64,000 nt of DNA from Streptomyces asoensis (GCF_013085465.1 NZ_CP049838.1:3534001-3598000), one strand, 5' to 3'. Numbered from the stretch's first letter, positions 27,064 through 37,621 are shown. Translations and numbers: made by a program. The notes: generated from the sequence alone by a model not told the origin.

Positions 27064-27173
27064 GTCGATCGCCACCTTTCGCATGCGTCGGCGATGTGCG
27101 GCCGGTACCCCGATTCTCCTCCCCGGCAGGGGAACGGCTACTGGATCACCCCGGTGACGCCTGGGACGTACGG

Positions 27174-28163
27174 CTACCCGCGGCCCCCGGACCGCGCCGC
27201 CCGCGCGACCGCCACGACGGCCTTCTCGAGGGCGTACTCGGGGTCGTCACCGCCGCCCTTCACTCCCGCGTCCGCCTCGGCGACGGCCCGCAGCGCGACG
27301 GACACTCCGTCCGGCGTCCAGCCCCGCATCTGCTGGCGCACCCGGTCGATCTTCCAGGGCGGCATACCCAACTCCCTGGCGAGATCGGCCGGCCGGCCGC
27401 CGCGCGCCGAGGACAGCTTGCCGATCGCCCGCACTCCCTGGGCCAGCGCACTGGTGATCAGCACCGGCGCCACCCCGGTCGCCAGCGACCAGCGCAGCGC
27501 CTCCAGCGCCTCGGCGGCCCGCCCCTCCACCGCCCGGTCCGCGACGGTGAAGCTCGAGGCTTCGGCCCGCCCGGTGTAGTACCGCCCGACGACGGCCTCG
27601 TCGATGGTCCCCTCGACATCGGCGACCAGCTGGGACACGGCCGAGGCCAGCTCCCGCAGATCGCTGCCGATGGCGTCGACGAGCGCCTGGCACGCCTCGG
27701 GCGTGGCCGACCGACCGGTGGCCCGGAACTCCTGCCGCACGAAGGCCAGCCGGTCCGCCGGCTTGGTCATCTTCGGACAGGCCACCTCCCGCGCCCCCGC
27801 CTTGCGCGCGGCGTCCAGCAGCCCCTTGCCCTTGACTCCGCCGGCGTGCAGCAGCACCAGCGTGATCTCCTCGGCGGGCGACCCCAGATACGCCTTGACG
27901 TCCTTGACCGTGTCGGCGGACAGATCGTGCGCGTTGCGTACGACCACGACCTTGCGTTCCGCGAAGAGCGAGGGGCTGGTCAGTTCGGCGAGCGTGCCGG
28001 GCTGCACCTGGTCCGGGGTCAGGTCGCGCACGTCCGTGTCGGCGTCGGCGGCCCTGGCGGCGGCCACCACCTCCTGCACGGCACGGTCGAGCAGGAGGTC
28101 CTCCTGGCCCACGGCAAGCGTCACCGGGGCGAGAGGGTCGTCATTCGCAGTCTTCCTGGCCAT
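27174..28163 (-). CDS. holA: DNA polymerase III subunit delta
   Basis: A 329-residue clamp-loader subunit, which opens the sliding clamp. The chain shows VTLAVGQEDLLLDRAV at the N-terminus, SLFAERKVVVVRNAHDL with ITLVLLHAGGVKGKGLLD (AAA-type core without a functional Walker A motif), and a C-terminal collar with GMPPWKIDRVRQQMRGW. ATG at 28163 was taken; an ATG four codons upstream (MLSV) is also possible. It follows the comEC block on the same strand, as it does in many actinobacteria and Firmicutes. Confidence 0.94.
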   Translation of the reverse strand: MARKTANDDPLAPVTLAVGQEDLLLDRAVQEVVAAARAADADTDVRDLTPDQVQPGTLAELTSPSLFAERKVVVVRNAHDLSADTVKDVKAYLGSPAEEITLVLLHAGGVKGKGLLDAARKAGAREVACPKMTKPADRLAFVRQEFRATGRSATPEACQALVDAIGSDLRELASAVSQLVADVEGTIDEAVVGRYYTGRAEASSFTVADRAVEGRAAEALEALRWSLATGVAPVLITSALAQGVRAIGKLSSARGGRPADLARELGMPPWKIDRVRQQMRGWTPDGVSVALRAVAEADAGVKGGGDDPEYALEKAVVAVARAARSGGRG

Positions 28164-28229
28164 CACCGAAAGCATCCCACGAGCCACTGACAACCCGGGC
28201 CCCACCGACGAGCCGCCGACGGATCACGG

Positions 28230-28475
28230 TCACGGCTCCTCCCGCCAGCCCTCCCACTCCCCCGCGAACTCGTCCAGCGCCGCCGCGTCGAGGTGTTCCT
28301 CCTCGTCCCGCAGCAGGACGAGCCACTGCGCGTCCTCCGCGTCGTCCTCCCCCGCCAACGCGTCCCGGACGACCCTCGGCTCCTCGCGCACCCCGAACCG
28401 GTCCCCGAGCGCCTGGGCCACCTCCTCCGCGGCATCGCGATCGGGCAGCACCAGCACATGTCTCACATCACTCAC
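28230..28475 (-). CDS. small acidic protein of unknown function
   Basis: An 81-residue acidic protein, VSDVRHVLVLPDRDAAEEVA at its start and ALDEFAGEWEGWREEP at its end. It looks like a single alpha/beta domain with a conserved Asp/Glu-rich middle (AGEDDAEDAQWLVLLRDEEE). I do not know a function; similar proteins sit beside holA in other Streptomyces. GTG at 28473-28475 is chosen, with GGAAAA upstream; an in-frame GTG at 28493 would add six residues. It lies between comEC and holA on the same strand. Confidence 0.72.
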   Translation of the reverse strand: MSDVRHVLVLPDRDAAEEVAQALGDRFGVREEPRVVRDALAGEDDAEDAQWLVLLRDEEEHLDAAALDEFAGEWEGWREEP

Positions 28476-28490
28476 CGCACCATTTTCCGA

Positions 28491-28616
28491 CACCCGGTCT
28501 CCCCCACCCGGTCTCCCCCACCCGGTCTCCCCAGACGATCACCCCCACTCGGTCTCCCCAGACGGTCACCCCACTCGGTCTCCCCAGACGGTCCCCCCCC
28601 CAACGGTCACCCCAGA
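28491..28616. repeat. imperfect tandem repeat after comEC
   Basis: Four to six copies of GGTCTCCCC with spacers CCACCC or AGACGGTCACCCCACTC lie between the comEC stop and the next gene. A run of nine C bases occurs at about 28593-28601. The array is non-coding. Confidence 0.82.
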
Positions 28617-28640
28617 CTTCAGCCATGGCCCTCTCCGCCC

Positions 28641-31373
28641 TCAGTCCCGCGCCACCCGCAGCTCCCCGCCCGTGCCGGTGGCCACCGCCAGCGCCCCGTC
28701 CCGGTCCGTCCGCAGCACTGCCGCCCCTCCCGCGCGCAACGCCGCGACCGTGCTGGGCGCGGGATGCCCGTACGGGTTGTCCGCGCCGCACGAGATCAAC
28801 GCCAGCCGTGGCGCCACGGCGCGTATGAGGTCGGGGGCCTGGTAGGCCGAGCCGTGATGAGCCACCTTGAGCACATCCACCCCACGCACCAACGGTGCCG
28901 CCGGCGATCGCAACAACGCCTGCTGGGCCGGGGGTTCGAGATCGCCGAGCAGCAGCATCCGCAGCCCGGCCGCCCGCACGAGCAACGTCACGCTCGCGTC
29001 GTTCGGCCCGTCCGGGCGCGACGCCGGGCCCGGTGGCGGCCACAGCACCTCCCAGTCGAGAGCACCGACCCGCCGCCGCTCCCCGGCCGCGGCCCGCACC
29101 ACCGGCACGTCCCGCGCCTCCGCCTCCCTCCGCACGAACTCCACCTGGTCCACGGGCTCCTCGAACCCCGTCGTCTCGATCGCCCCCACCGCCCGGCCCC
29201 GCAGCACTCCCGGCAACCCGGCCACATGATCGGCGTGGAAGTGGGTCAGCACGACGAGCGGCACCCGGGTGATCCCGAGCTTGCGCAGACAGCGGTCGAC
29301 CAGTGCCGGATCCGGCCCGGCGTCCACCACCACGCCGACGCCCCCGCCCGCCGCCAGGACGGTCGCGTCACCCTGCCCCACGTCGCACATCGCGAGCCGC
29401 CAGCCCGGTGGCGGCCAGCCCGTGAGCACCCGGGTCAGCGGCGGCGGTTGCACCACCACGAGCAGAAGCAGCACCCCGCAGACCGCACACAGCCACGGGT
29501 GCCGCGACAGCCGCCGCCCGAGCAGCACCACCCCGCCCGTGACCAGGGCGAGCAGGAACGCCCCACCCCAGTTCCCCGGCCAGTCCACTCCCCCGCCGGG
29601 CAGCGCCGCCCCGCTCCGCGCCACACCGGCGATCCACGCGGCCGGCCAACTCGCGCACCACGCCAGCGCCTCGGCCACCGGCATCGCCACAGGAGCCGTC
29701 GCCAGCACCGCGAAACCCAGCACTGTCGCCGGCGCGACCGCGAACTCCACCAGGAGATTGCAGGGCACCGCCACCAGGCTCACCCGCGCCGACAGCACCG
29801 CCACGACCGGCGCGCACAGCGCCTGCGCGGCTCCCGCGGCCGCCAACGCCTCCGCGAGCCGCGGGGGCACCCGGCGCCGTCGCAGCGCGGCACTCCAGCG
29901 TGGCGCCAGCGTCAGCAGGGCCCCGGTGGCCAGGACGGACAGCAGGAACCCGTAACTCCGGGCCAGCCACGGGTCGTACAGCACCAACAGCAGCACCGCC
30001 GTCGCCAGCGCCGGGATCAGGGACCGACGGCGGCCGGTCGCCAGGGCGAGGAGCACGATCGCTCCACAGGCCGCGGCGCGCAGCACGCTCGGGTCGGGCC
30101 GGCACACCACCACGAAGCCGAGCGTGAGCGCTCCGCCGAGCAGCGCGGTCGCCCGGAGCGGGACGCCGAGGCGAGGTGCCAGACCGCGGCGCTCGACCTG
30201 CTGGGCCAGCCCGGGCGGGCCGAGGAGCAGGACGAGGATGATCGTGAGGTTGCTCCCGGAAACGGCGAGGGTGTGGGCCAGATCCGTCGCCTTGAACGCC
30301 TCGTCCAGTTCGGGCGTGATCCGCGAGGTGTCCCCGACGACCAGCCCCGGCAGCAGTGCCCTCGCGTCCGCCGGGAGTCCGTCGGTGGCCTCCCGCAGTC
30401 CCGCCCGCAATCGCCCCGCCAACCGCTGCGTGCCCGACGGTTCCCGCACGACCGACGGCACCACTCGGCCCCGCACCCGCAGCACGGCCGCGAATCGGTC
30501 CCCGCCGGCCAGCGCGGGCACCAGCCGCCCGGTCACCCGCACCCGCGTGGACGGCAACAGCCCCAGCCACGAAGTCCTGGACTGCACCCCGGACCGCACC
30601 CCGGAGCCCCGCACACCGCCGGCCCCAGCCGGGCCGACAGCCTCCTCGGGAGCACCGCCGAACGCCTGACGACCAGGCGCCTGGCGGCTGGGCCCCAGCT
30701 GGCCCGGCATCTGGCGGCTCTCGGGATTCGCCCGTGCCCCACCCGCGCTCCAGCGCGAGCCGACGTCCACCACCACCAGTACCGGGGCCCGCGTCGCGAC
30801 GGCCGTCCGCGCCGCCCCCTCGACGCTGCGTACCTCGGCGTTGATCAGCACGGAGTCCGGGGTCACCTGGTCCCCTCTGACCCGGGGCCGGGTGAGTCGT
30901 GGATCGGAGGTGATCTCGACCTCGGCGGTGACGGTCGCGTACTCCCGCGCCAACTCCGGCACCGGCCCCCGGCGCAGATCGGCCCCGTGCAGCCCGGATG
31001 ACGCGGCAGCCGCGCCCACGCAGAGCAACGAGGCGGCGACGGTGACCCGGGGCCACATCCGCCGACCGGCAACAGGCCCCGCAACGGGCCCCGCACCGCG
31101 CCCCGCCGCACGCCGCCTCACGATCAGCAGGGCACCGGCGGCCAGGAGGCAGACGGCCACGATGCCGCCCACCACCCCCGGAGACGCGTCCAACGTCAGC
31201 GCCGCCGTCACCCAGGCCGCCAGCGCGGGTGGTACCAGCCGTAGATCCACCGGCCCTTCCTGACGCGGATGGGCGTCGCCCAGCCGCTTCCCGGAGGCCG
31301 CGTGCACGGCCTGGCGGGCAGCGGAGCCGGGTCCGGCCCGGCCACCGACGGCCTCGCTGTCTTCGCGCCTCAT
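28641..31373 (-). CDS. comEC: ComEC/Rec2 family DNA-uptake channel protein
   Basis: A 910-residue membrane protein. An N-terminal pair of membrane segments (residues about 45-95) precedes an OB-like DUF4131 domain, then the Competence domain with about eight further membrane helices (ADARALLPGLVVGDTS, DLAHTLAVSGSNLTIILVLLLG). The C-terminal metallo-beta-lactamase domain has CDVGQGDATVL, THFHADHVAGLPG and VLKVAHHGS, the complete nuclease-like motif set. In competent bacteria ComEC carries single-stranded DNA across the membrane. ATG at 31373 overlaps the comEA stop (ATGA). Streptomyces are not known as naturally transformable, so the role is open. Confidence 0.93.
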   Translation of the reverse strand: MRREDSEAVGGRAGPGSAARQAVHAASGKRLGDAHPRQEGPVDLRLVPPALAAWVTAALTLDASPGVVGGIVAVCLLAAGALLIVRRRAAGRGAGPVAGPVAGRRMWPRVTVAASLLCVGAAAASSGLHGADLRRGPVPELAREYATVTAEVEITSDPRLTRPRVRGDQVTPDSVLINAEVRSVEGAARTAVATRAPVLVVVDVGSRWSAGGARANPESRQMPGQLGPSRQAPGRQAFGGAPEEAVGPAGAGGVRGSGVRSGVQSRTSWLGLLPSTRVRVTGRLVPALAGGDRFAAVLRVRGRVVPSVVREPSGTQRLAGRLRAGLREATDGLPADARALLPGLVVGDTSRITPELDEAFKATDLAHTLAVSGSNLTIILVLLLGPPGLAQQVERRGLAPRLGVPLRATALLGGALTLGFVVVCRPDPSVLRAAACGAIVLLALATGRRRSLIPALATAVLLLVLYDPWLARSYGFLLSVLATGALLTLAPRWSAALRRRRVPPRLAEALAAAGAAQALCAPVVAVLSARVSLVAVPCNLLVEFAVAPATVLGFAVLATAPVAMPVAEALAWCASWPAAWIAGVARSGAALPGGGVDWPGNWGGAFLLALVTGGVVLLGRRLSRHPWLCAVCGVLLLLVVVQPPPLTRVLTGWPPPGWRLAMCDVGQGDATVLAAGGGVGVVVDAGPDPALVDRCLRKLGITRVPLVVLTHFHADHVAGLPGVLRGRAVGAIETTGFEEPVDQVEFVRREAEARDVPVVRAAAGERRRVGALDWEVLWPPPGPASRPDGPNDASVTLLVRAAGLRMLLLGDLEPPAQQALLRSPAAPLVRGVDVLKVAHHGSAYQAPDLIRAVAPRLALISCGADNPYGHPAPSTVAALRAGGAAVLRTDRDGALAVATGTGGELRVARD

Positions 31374-32623
31374 GGCCGCACGAGATTCCGCAGGTCGGCG
31401 AAGCGTCGCTCGCCGATGCCGTTGACCTCGCGCAGTTCGTCCACCGACCGGAAACCGCCGTGCTGCGCCCGGTAGTCGATGATGTGCTGCGCCAGCACGG
31501 GTCCCACGCCGGGCAGCGTGTCGAACTGGTCCACGGTGGCCGTGTTGAGGGAGACGGGGACCGGTGGCCCTGCTCCCGTGCCGGCACCGGTGGAGCCCGC
31601 CGACGACGACCCCGCTCCCGTCCCGGCGGCCCCGGCCTGCGGGACGGGAACGCCGACGACGACCTGCTCCCCGTCCACGAGGAAACGCGCGCGGTTGAGA
31701 CCGTCGGTGTCGGTGCCCGGTCGCACACCACCGGCCGCGCCCAGCGCGTCGACCACCCGTGAACCGGCCGGGAGGCGGTGGATGCCGGGCTTCCTCACCT
31801 TGCCGCTGACGTCCACCACGATCTCGGCCCCGGCCGTGCCGCCGACGCCCGGCGGGCCTGCGGAAGGGGCGGTACCGGCAGCCGAGTTCAGCTCCCCCGA
31901 CTCGTAGGGGGCGGCGGCTCGCACCACCTCCGGTGCCCGCACCGGCTGGGCCCGGCCGACCCAGAAGTGCTGCACGGCGAAGGCGGCGGCGACGACGAGC
32001 AGCACCGAGAGCGCGAGCACACTCCTGCGTTCCAGCCCGCAGCGCGCCAGCAGCCACACCGGCATCCGCTCCCGCAGAGCAAGCCCCACCCGCTCCTGCC
32101 AGGGCCCGGCGACACGGGGAGTACTCCCCTTACGAATCTCGTCGCCGTCGCCGTCGATTTCGGCATCGGCATCGGCATGCTGCACACCCTCGCCACCGGG
32201 CACATCCACCCGTGACGCACCGGACCTCTTCAGAGCACCCGGCGCAACCGGCACCCCCGCCACCACCACCGCTACTGCCGCACCGGCCGATTCCTGTACA
32301 CCTGACGCCCCCGATGCATCCGTTGCCCCCGACGCACCCGACGCACCCGACGCACCCGACGCACCCGACACATCAACAAGAACAGCACCCCCACCATCCC
32401 CACCGCCCTCACCCGGCGGCCCCATCCCCATCTCCCCTTGTTCCCGGGGCCGTTCGGCGAAGAGCACCTTCGCCCGGCGGCGGATCTCCTCCGCCGAGGC
32501 GTGTCGGTGTCCGTTCCGGCGGCCGCCCGGTGGACGGAGACGGTGGGAACGGCCGTCGGAGCCGGGGCCCCGGCCGGGGCCGCTGGTCGCGTTCGGGCTG
32601 CGTGGATGTGATCGAAGTGCCAT
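31370..32623 (-). CDS. comEA: ComEA-like helix-hairpin-helix DNA-binding membrane protein
   Basis: A 417-residue protein. The cytoplasmic N-terminal 195 residues are basic, then low complexity, including a collagen-like run GASGASGASGASGATDASG. One membrane helix (RRSVLALSVLLVVAAAFAV) is at about 198-218. Outside are an SLBB domain (VVDVSGKVRKPGIHRLPAGS) and the C-terminal helix-hairpin-helix pair PVSLNTATVDQFDTLPGVGP and FRSVDELREVNGIGERRFADL, the ComEA DNA-binding unit. The N-terminal extension is much longer than in Bacillus ComEA. ATG at 32623 was chosen; a GTG six codons upstream is possible. Coupled to comEC. Confidence 0.92.
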   Translation of the reverse strand: MALRSHPRSPNATSGPGRGPGSDGRSHRLRPPGGRRNGHRHASAEEIRRRAKVLFAERPREQGEMGMGPPGEGGGDGGGAVLVDVSGASGASGASGASGATDASGASGVQESAGAAVAVVVAGVPVAPGALKRSGASRVDVPGGEGVQHADADAEIDGDGDEIRKGSTPRVAGPWQERVGLALRERMPVWLLARCGLERRSVLALSVLLVVAAAFAVQHFWVGRAQPVRAPEVVRAAAPYESGELNSAAGTAPSAGPPGVGGTAGAEIVVDVSGKVRKPGIHRLPAGSRVVDALGAAGGVRPGTDTDGLNRARFLVDGEQVVVGVPVPQAGAAGTGAGSSSAGSTGAGTGAGPPVPVSLNTATVDQFDTLPGVGPVLAQHIIDYRAQHGGFRSVDELREVNGIGERRFADLRNLVRP

Positions 32624-32730
32624 GCGACGAGGATCGGGCACTTCGCCACACCGCGATGATCTTGCTCAATTTCCGGGGATGACCGCCCAGTTGTGGATAA
32701 CTCCACCACTCACACGAGTGAGCCGAGCCT

Positions 32731-33576
32731 TCAGCGCGGCGAGACCACGACCCCCAGCAGCCCCGGCCCGGTATGCGCCCCGATCACCGCGCCGACCTCG
32801 CTCACATGCAGGTCGGCGAGTCCGGGCACGCGGGACCGCAGACGGTCGGCGAGCGCGGACGCCCGCTCGGGAGCGGCGAGATGGTGCACGGCGATGTCGA
32901 CCGGCGCGCTGCCCGCCCGGTCGGCCCCGAGTTCCTCCAGGCGGGCGATCGCCTTCGACGCCGTCCGTACCTTCTCCAGGAGGTCGATGCGCCCCCCGCT
33001 CAGCTGGAGCAGCGGCTTCACCGCGAGCGCGGAGCCCAACAGGGCCTGGGCGGCGCCGATCCGGCCGCCGCGGCGCAGGTAGTCCAGGGTGTCGACGTAG
33101 AAATAGGCGGAGGTGCCGGCGGCCCGTTTCTCCGCCGCGGTGACCGCCTCGTCGACCGTGCCGCCCGCCTCGGCGACCTCGGCCGCCGCGAGCGCGCAGA
33201 AGCCGAGCGCCATCGCGACCATGCCGGTGTCCACCACCCGCACCGGCACCGGCGCCTCACGCGCCGCGACGACCGCCGCGTCGTAGGTGCCGGACAGTTC
33301 GGCGGAGAGGTGGAGCGAGACGATGCCGGTGGCACCGGACTCGGCGATCCTGCGATACGTCTCGGCGAAGAGCTGGGGGCTGGGACGCGAGGTGGTGACG
33401 GAACGTCGCTTGTGCAGGGCCTGGGCGAGGGAACGGGTCGAGATCTCGTTGCCCTCTTCAAGAGCCTGGTCGCCGAGGACGACGGTCAGGGGCACCGCGG
33501 TGATGCCGTGACGCTCCATCGTCCGCTGCGGCAAGTAGGCCGTTGAATCCGTGACGATCGCGACATGGCGGGACAT
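32731..33576 (-). CDS. DegV family fatty acid-binding protein
   Basis: A 281-residue protein with the DegV fold: VAIVTDSTAYLPQ at the N-terminus, VTTSRPSPQLFAETYRRI, VSLHLSAELSGTYDAA, and FYVDTLDYLRRGGRI, the classical DegV landmarks. Members bind a fatty acid between two domains and, in Firmicutes, serve as FakB subunits of fatty acid kinase; no FakA partner is adjacent. ATG at 33576 is the first in frame. Stands upstream of comEA on the same strand with a 107-base spacer. Confidence 0.92.
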   Translation of the reverse strand: MSRHVAIVTDSTAYLPQRTMERHGITAVPLTVVLGDQALEEGNEISTRSLAQALHKRRSVTTSRPSPQLFAETYRRIAESGATGIVSLHLSAELSGTYDAAVVAAREAPVPVRVVDTGMVAMALGFCALAAAEVAEAGGTVDEAVTAAEKRAAGTSAYFYVDTLDYLRRGGRIGAAQALLGSALAVKPLLQLSGGRIDLLEKVRTASKAIARLEELGADRAGSAPVDIAVHHLAAPERASALADRLRSRVPGLADLHVSEVGAVIGAHTGPGLLGVVVSPR

Positions 33577-33733
33577 GACCTGGAGGTTACCTGGCGTAGC
33601 CCCCGTGCGGCAGCCCGGCCCCTCGCAGCTGGACCGCCCTTGACCGAATCAAGTACCACGTCGAACGGCACCTGATCCAGGACCCCGTCACCTGGCGAAC
33701 CGGGGCCCGGAGGGCAGGAATCCGGCTCCGGCC

Positions 33734-34474
33734 TCAGGTGGTGCTCTCGGGGCGCGGCTTCTTCTGCCACGGGTAGGCGGGGCGTGGTGCCGGTGGGGTG
33801 ATGGCGGGCTGGGTCGGCTCCTGCGGGGTGCGCGCGCCGGGTGTCTCCGGCCAGGTCTGACCTTCCGCCGCGCTGTCGGCGGCCGGCGCCTCGGGCCACG
33901 GAGGCGGCGGTGTCTGCGTGGAGGAGTCCGCCGTGGTCCAGTGCCGGAGAGCACCGGCCTCGACGTCGATCTGGGCACTGAGGGAGTCGAGGTCGTCGTC
34001 CGCGAAGCGGCGGGCCCGGTCGCGGGCCGCCCAGCGCAGCGAGTCCGCCGATCCCACGACGCGCTCGGTGCGCTCGCGCAGTGAAGGCAGCCGCGCGGCG
34101 AGCGTCGCCCGGTCCGGTTCCGATTCCAGGCGCTTGAGCTCGGTGTCCAGTTCGTGTCCGTGCGCGCTGAGCCTGTGGAACAGGGCGAGGGACTCCTTGA
34201 GGGACTCGTCCTCGGTGACGCCCGCGTGCAGCGCGTCCTGGGTGGCCCGCATCGACGTGCGCAGCTTGAGCCTCAACTGGGCGATCTCGCCGGCCGGTCC
34301 GAACTGGGCGAAGGACTTGGCCCGCAGGGTGTGGTCCTCGACCGTGCGGCGGGCCTGGTCGATGGTGCGGTCGACGCCCCGCTTGGCGGCGCCGATCACC
34401 TTCACCGTGGCGTAGGCGCCGAGCACCACAAAGAGCACGAAGAGCAGGGCGACTACTGCGATCACTGCTTCCAC
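33734..34474 (-). CDS. membrane-anchored coiled-coil protein of unknown function
   Basis: A 246-residue protein with one N-terminal membrane helix (VIAVVALLFVLFVVLGAYATV) and a long cytoplasmic part. Residues about 30-165 are predicted alpha-helical/coiled coil, rich in Arg, Glu and Leu (AQLRLKLRTSMRATQDALHAG, ERTERVVGSADSLRWAARDRA). The C-terminus is Pro-rich and probably disordered (PPPPWPEAPAADSAAEG). The start is GTG at 34472-34474, with a perfect AGGAGGAG just upstream. I do not recognise a named family; it lies between leuS and degV in Streptomyces. Confidence 0.82.
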   Translation of the reverse strand: MEAVIAVVALLFVLFVVLGAYATVKVIGAAKRGVDRTIDQARRTVEDHTLRAKSFAQFGPAGEIAQLRLKLRTSMRATQDALHAGVTEDESLKESLALFHRLSAHGHELDTELKRLESEPDRATLAARLPSLRERTERVVGSADSLRWAARDRARRFADDDLDSLSAQIDVEAGALRHWTTADSSTQTPPPPWPEAPAADSAAEGQTWPETPGARTPQEPTQPAITPPAPRPAYPWQKKPRPESTT

Positions 34475-34547
34475 GAGCTCCTCCTCCGGCCTGCCACGAC
34501 ACATCCGGCGCCGCACAGGGCACGCCGCACTTCAAACGGTAAACGAG

Positions 34548-34590
34548 ACGGGCAGGCTCGGAGTTCCAGAAGAACCCCGAACCTGCCCGT
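34548..34590 (-). terminator. hairpin between leuS and the coiled-coil gene
   Basis: ACGGGCAGGCTCGG and CCGAACCTGCCCGT pair over 14 bases with one G-T, with a 15-base loop. It lies 146 bases downstream of leuS and 74 bases before the next gene on the same strand, so it probably ends leuS transcripts. The rest of the 261-base spacer contains short CGGCCCGGTCATGCG-type repeats only. Confidence 0.7.
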
Positions 34591-34735
34591 AGGGGACTAC
34601 CCGGAGCCGCACCCACCGGCCCGCGACACCCGGCCCCGCCGTGCGTACGGCCCGGTCATGCGCACAACCCGGTCATGATCGTCCGTACAGCCCGCTCATG
34701 CGTACCGCGCCGTCACGTTCAGCTCCCGCTCCCGC

Positions 34736-37621
34736 TCACGCCGGAACGATGTTCACCAGCTTCGGCGCCCGCACGATGACCTTGCGGATACCGGCCCCGC
34801 CCAGCGCCTTCACGACACCCTCGTCGGCCAGCGCCACCTTCTCCAGCTCCTCGTCGGAGATCGCCGGGGACACTTCCAGGCGCGCCTTGACCTTGCCCTT
34901 GATCTGCACGACGCAGGTCACGCTCTCGTCCACGACGTAGGCCGGGTCGGCGACCGGCAGGTCCCGGTGGACGACCGAGTCGGTGTGGCCCAGCCGGCGC
35001 CACAGCTCCTCGGCGATGTGCGGGGCCAGCGGGGCGACCAGCAGCACCAGGGCCTCGGCGACGGAACGCGGTACCGCGCCGCCCGCCTTGGTCAGGTGGT
35101 TGTTCAGCTCGGTGATCTTGGCGATGGCGGTGTTGAAGCGCAGGCCCTCCAGGTCCTGGCGCACCCCGTCGATCGCCTTGTGCAGGGCTCGCAGGGTGTT
35201 CTCGTCGGGCTCGGCGTCGACGACGCTCAGCTCGCCGGTGGTCTCGTCGACGACGTTGCGCCACAGTCGCTGAAGCAGGCGGTACTGGCCCACCACCGCG
35301 CGCGTGTCCCACGGCCGCGACACGTCCAGCGGGCCCATCGCCATCTCGTACAGGCGCAGGGTGTCCGCGCCGTACTCGACACAGATCTCGTCCGGAGTGA
35401 CCGCGTTCTTCAGGGACTTGCCCATCTTGCCCAGCAGGCGGCTGACCTTCTCGTCCTGGTAGAAGTACGCGCCGTCGCGCTCCTCCACCTCGGCGGCCGG
35501 CACCGGGAAGCCGCGGCTGTCGCGGTAGACGTAGGCCTGGATCATGCCCTGGTTGAACAGCTTGTGGAACGGCTCCGCAGAGGAGACGTGCCCCAGGTCG
35601 AACAGGACCTTGGACCAGAAGCGCGCGTACAGCAGGTGAAGCACGGCGTGCTCGGCGCCACCGACGTACAGGTCGACACCGCCGTGCGGCTGACCCTCAC
35701 GGGGGCCCATCCAGTACTGCTCGATCTCCGGGTCGACCAGCTTCTCGCTGTTGTGCGGGTCCAGGTAGCGCAGCTCGTACCAGCAGGAACCGGCCCAGTT
35801 GGGCATGGTGTTGGTCTCGCGGCGGTACCTGCGCGGGCCGTTGCCGTCGCCCAGGTCCAGGGTGACGTTCACCCAGTCCTCGTTGCGCGACAGCGGCGTC
35901 TCCGGGGACGTGTTCGCGTCGTCCGGGTCGAAGGTGCGCGGCGAGTAGTCCTCGACCTCCGGCAGTTCCAGGGGCAGCATCGACTCGGGCAGCGAGTGGG
36001 CGACGCCGTCCTCGTCGTAGACGATCGGGAAGGGCTCGCCCCAGTAGCGCTGGCGGCTGAACAGCCAGTCGCGCAGGCGGAAGTTGACGGTGCCCTCACC
36101 GATGCCCTTACGGGCCAGCCACTCGGTGATGCGGGCCTTGGCGTCGACGACACCCAGGCCGTCCAGCGAGATCTCCTCGTTGGACGAGGCGATGATCTTC
36201 GCGTCGTACGACCCGAAGGCGTTCTCCCACGTCGACGTGTCGGTGCCCCGGCCGTCGGTCGGCTCGACGATGCAGTGGATCGGCAGCTCGAAGGCGCGCG
36301 CGAACTCGAAGTCGCGCTGGTCGCCCGCCGGGACGGCCATGATCGCGCCGGTGCCGTAGCCCATCAGCACGTAGTCGGCGATGAAGACCGGGACCTGCTC
36401 ACCGTTGACCGGATTCGTCGCGTACACGCCGGTGAAGACGCCGGTCTTGTCCTTGGCCTCGGCCTGGCGCTCGACGTCGGACTTCGACGCGGCCTGCGCC
36501 CGGTACGCGGCGACGGCCTCGGCCGGGGTCGCGTGACCGCCGGTCCAGACGTCGTGCGTGCCCTCGGGCCAGCTGTCCGGGGTGAACTTGTCGACCAGCG
36601 GGTGCTCGGGCGCCAGGACCATGTAGGTCGCGCCGAACAGGGTGTCCGGGCGCGTGGTGAAGACCGTGATGCGCTCGCCGTCCACGGGGAAGTCGACGCG
36701 GGCGCCCTCGGAGCGGCCGATCCAGTTGCGCTGCTGGAGCTTGATCGCCTCGGGCCAGTCCAGCGCGTCCAGGTCGTCCAGCAGGCGGTCGGCGTAGGCG
36801 GTGATGCGCATGTTCCACTGGCGCAGCTTGGCCTTGAAGACGGGGAAGTTGCCGCGCTCGGAGCGACCGTCGGCGGTGACCTCCTCGTTGGCCAGCACGG
36901 TGCCCAGACCGGGGCACCAGTTGACCGGGGCGTCGGAGGCGTAGGCCAGGCGGTACTCGCTCAGGACGTCGGCGCGCTCGGCGGCGGTCAGCTCGTTCCA
37001 CGCGCGCGTGTGCCCCGGTACGCCGCGCTCACCGGACTCGAACTGGGCGACCAGTTCGGCGATCGGGCGGGCCTTGTCCGCCTCGTCGTCGTACCAGGAG
37101 TTGAAGATCTGGAGGAAGATCCACTGGGTCCACTTGTAGTAGTCCGGGTCGATCGTGGCGAACGACCGGCGCTTGTCGTGGCCCAGACCCAGTCGGCGCA
37201 GCTGGGACTTCATGTTGTTGATGGCCGCTTCGGTGGTGATCCGAGGGTGCTCGCCCGTCTGCACGGCGTGCTGCTCGGCGGGCAGGCCGAAGGCGTCGAA
37301 GCCCAGGGTGTGCAGGACGTTGTGGCCGGTCATGCGCTGGAAGCGCGCGAAGACGTCGGTCGCGATGTAGCCCAGAGGGTGGCCGACGTGCAGGCCCGCA
37401 CCGGAGGGGTACGGGAACATGTCCATGATGAACTTCTTGGGCCGGGCCACCAGCTCGGGGTCACCGGCCAGGTCGCCCTTCGGGTTCGGTGCGGCGTACG
37501 TACCCTCGGCGTCCCAGAAGTCCTGCCAGCGCGCCTCGATCTCGGCAGCCATGGCAGCCGTGTAGCGGTGCGGCGCGGCCTCCGCCGGTGCAGCGGCGGC
37601 AGCGGGGTTCGTCTCGCTCAT
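34736..37621 (-). CDS. leuS: leucyl-tRNA synthetase
   Basis: A 961-residue class I synthetase. The HIGH motif is in [13 protein letters not shown], the KMSKS motif is GKMGKSLKN. Between them is the CP1 editing domain ([21 protein letters not shown]). The N-terminus starts [14 protein letters not shown], a short disordered lead; GAGGA precedes the ATG at 37621. It is longer than the E. coli enzyme by about 100 residues, as usual in Streptomyces. A leader peptide and attenuator stand upstream (37676-37785), so expression should rise when charged tRNA-Leu is scarce. Confidence 0.97.
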   Translation of the reverse strand: MSETNPAAAAAPAEAAPHRYTAAMAAEIEARWQDFWDAEGTYAAPNPKGDLAGDPELVARPKKFIMDMFPYPSGAGLHVGHPLGYIATDVFARFQRMTGHNVLHTLGFDAFGLPAEQHAVQTGEHPRITTEAAINNMKSQLRRLGLGHDKRRSFATIDPDYYKWTQWIFLQIFNSWYDDEADKARPIAELVAQFESGERGVPGHTRAWNELTAAERADVLSEYRLAYASDAPVNWCPGLGTVLANEEVTADGRSERGNFPVFKAKLRQWNMRITAYADRLLDDLDALDWPEAIKLQQRNWIGRSEGARVDFPVDGERITVFTTRPDTLFGATYMVLAPEHPLVDKFTPDSWPEGTHDVWTGGHATPAEAVAAYRAQAASKSDVERQAEAKDKTGVFTGVYATNPVNGEQVPVFIADYVLMGYGTGAIMAVPAGDQRDFEFARAFELPIHCIVEPTDGRGTDTSTWENAFGSYDAKIIASSNEEISLDGLGVVDAKARITEWLARKGIGEGTVNFRLRDWLFSRQRYWGEPFPIVYDEDGVAHSLPESMLPLELPEVEDYSPRTFDPDDANTSPETPLSRNEDWVNVTLDLGDGNGPRRYRRETNTMPNWAGSCWYELRYLDPHNSEKLVDPEIEQYWMGPREGQPHGGVDLYVGGAEHAVLHLLYARFWSKVLFDLGHVSSAEPFHKLFNQGMIQAYVYRDSRGFPVPAAEVEERDGAYFYQDEKVSRLLGKMGKSLKNAVTPDEICVEYGADTLRLYEMAMGPLDVSRPWDTRAVVGQYRLLQRLWRNVVDETTGELSVVDAEPDENTLRALHKAIDGVRQDLEGLRFNTAIAKITELNNHLTKAGGAVPRSVAEALVLLVAPLAPHIAEELWRRLGHTDSVVHRDLPVADPAYVVDESVTCVVQIKGKVKARLEVSPAISDEELEKVALADEGVVKALGGAGIRKVIVRAPKLVNIVPA

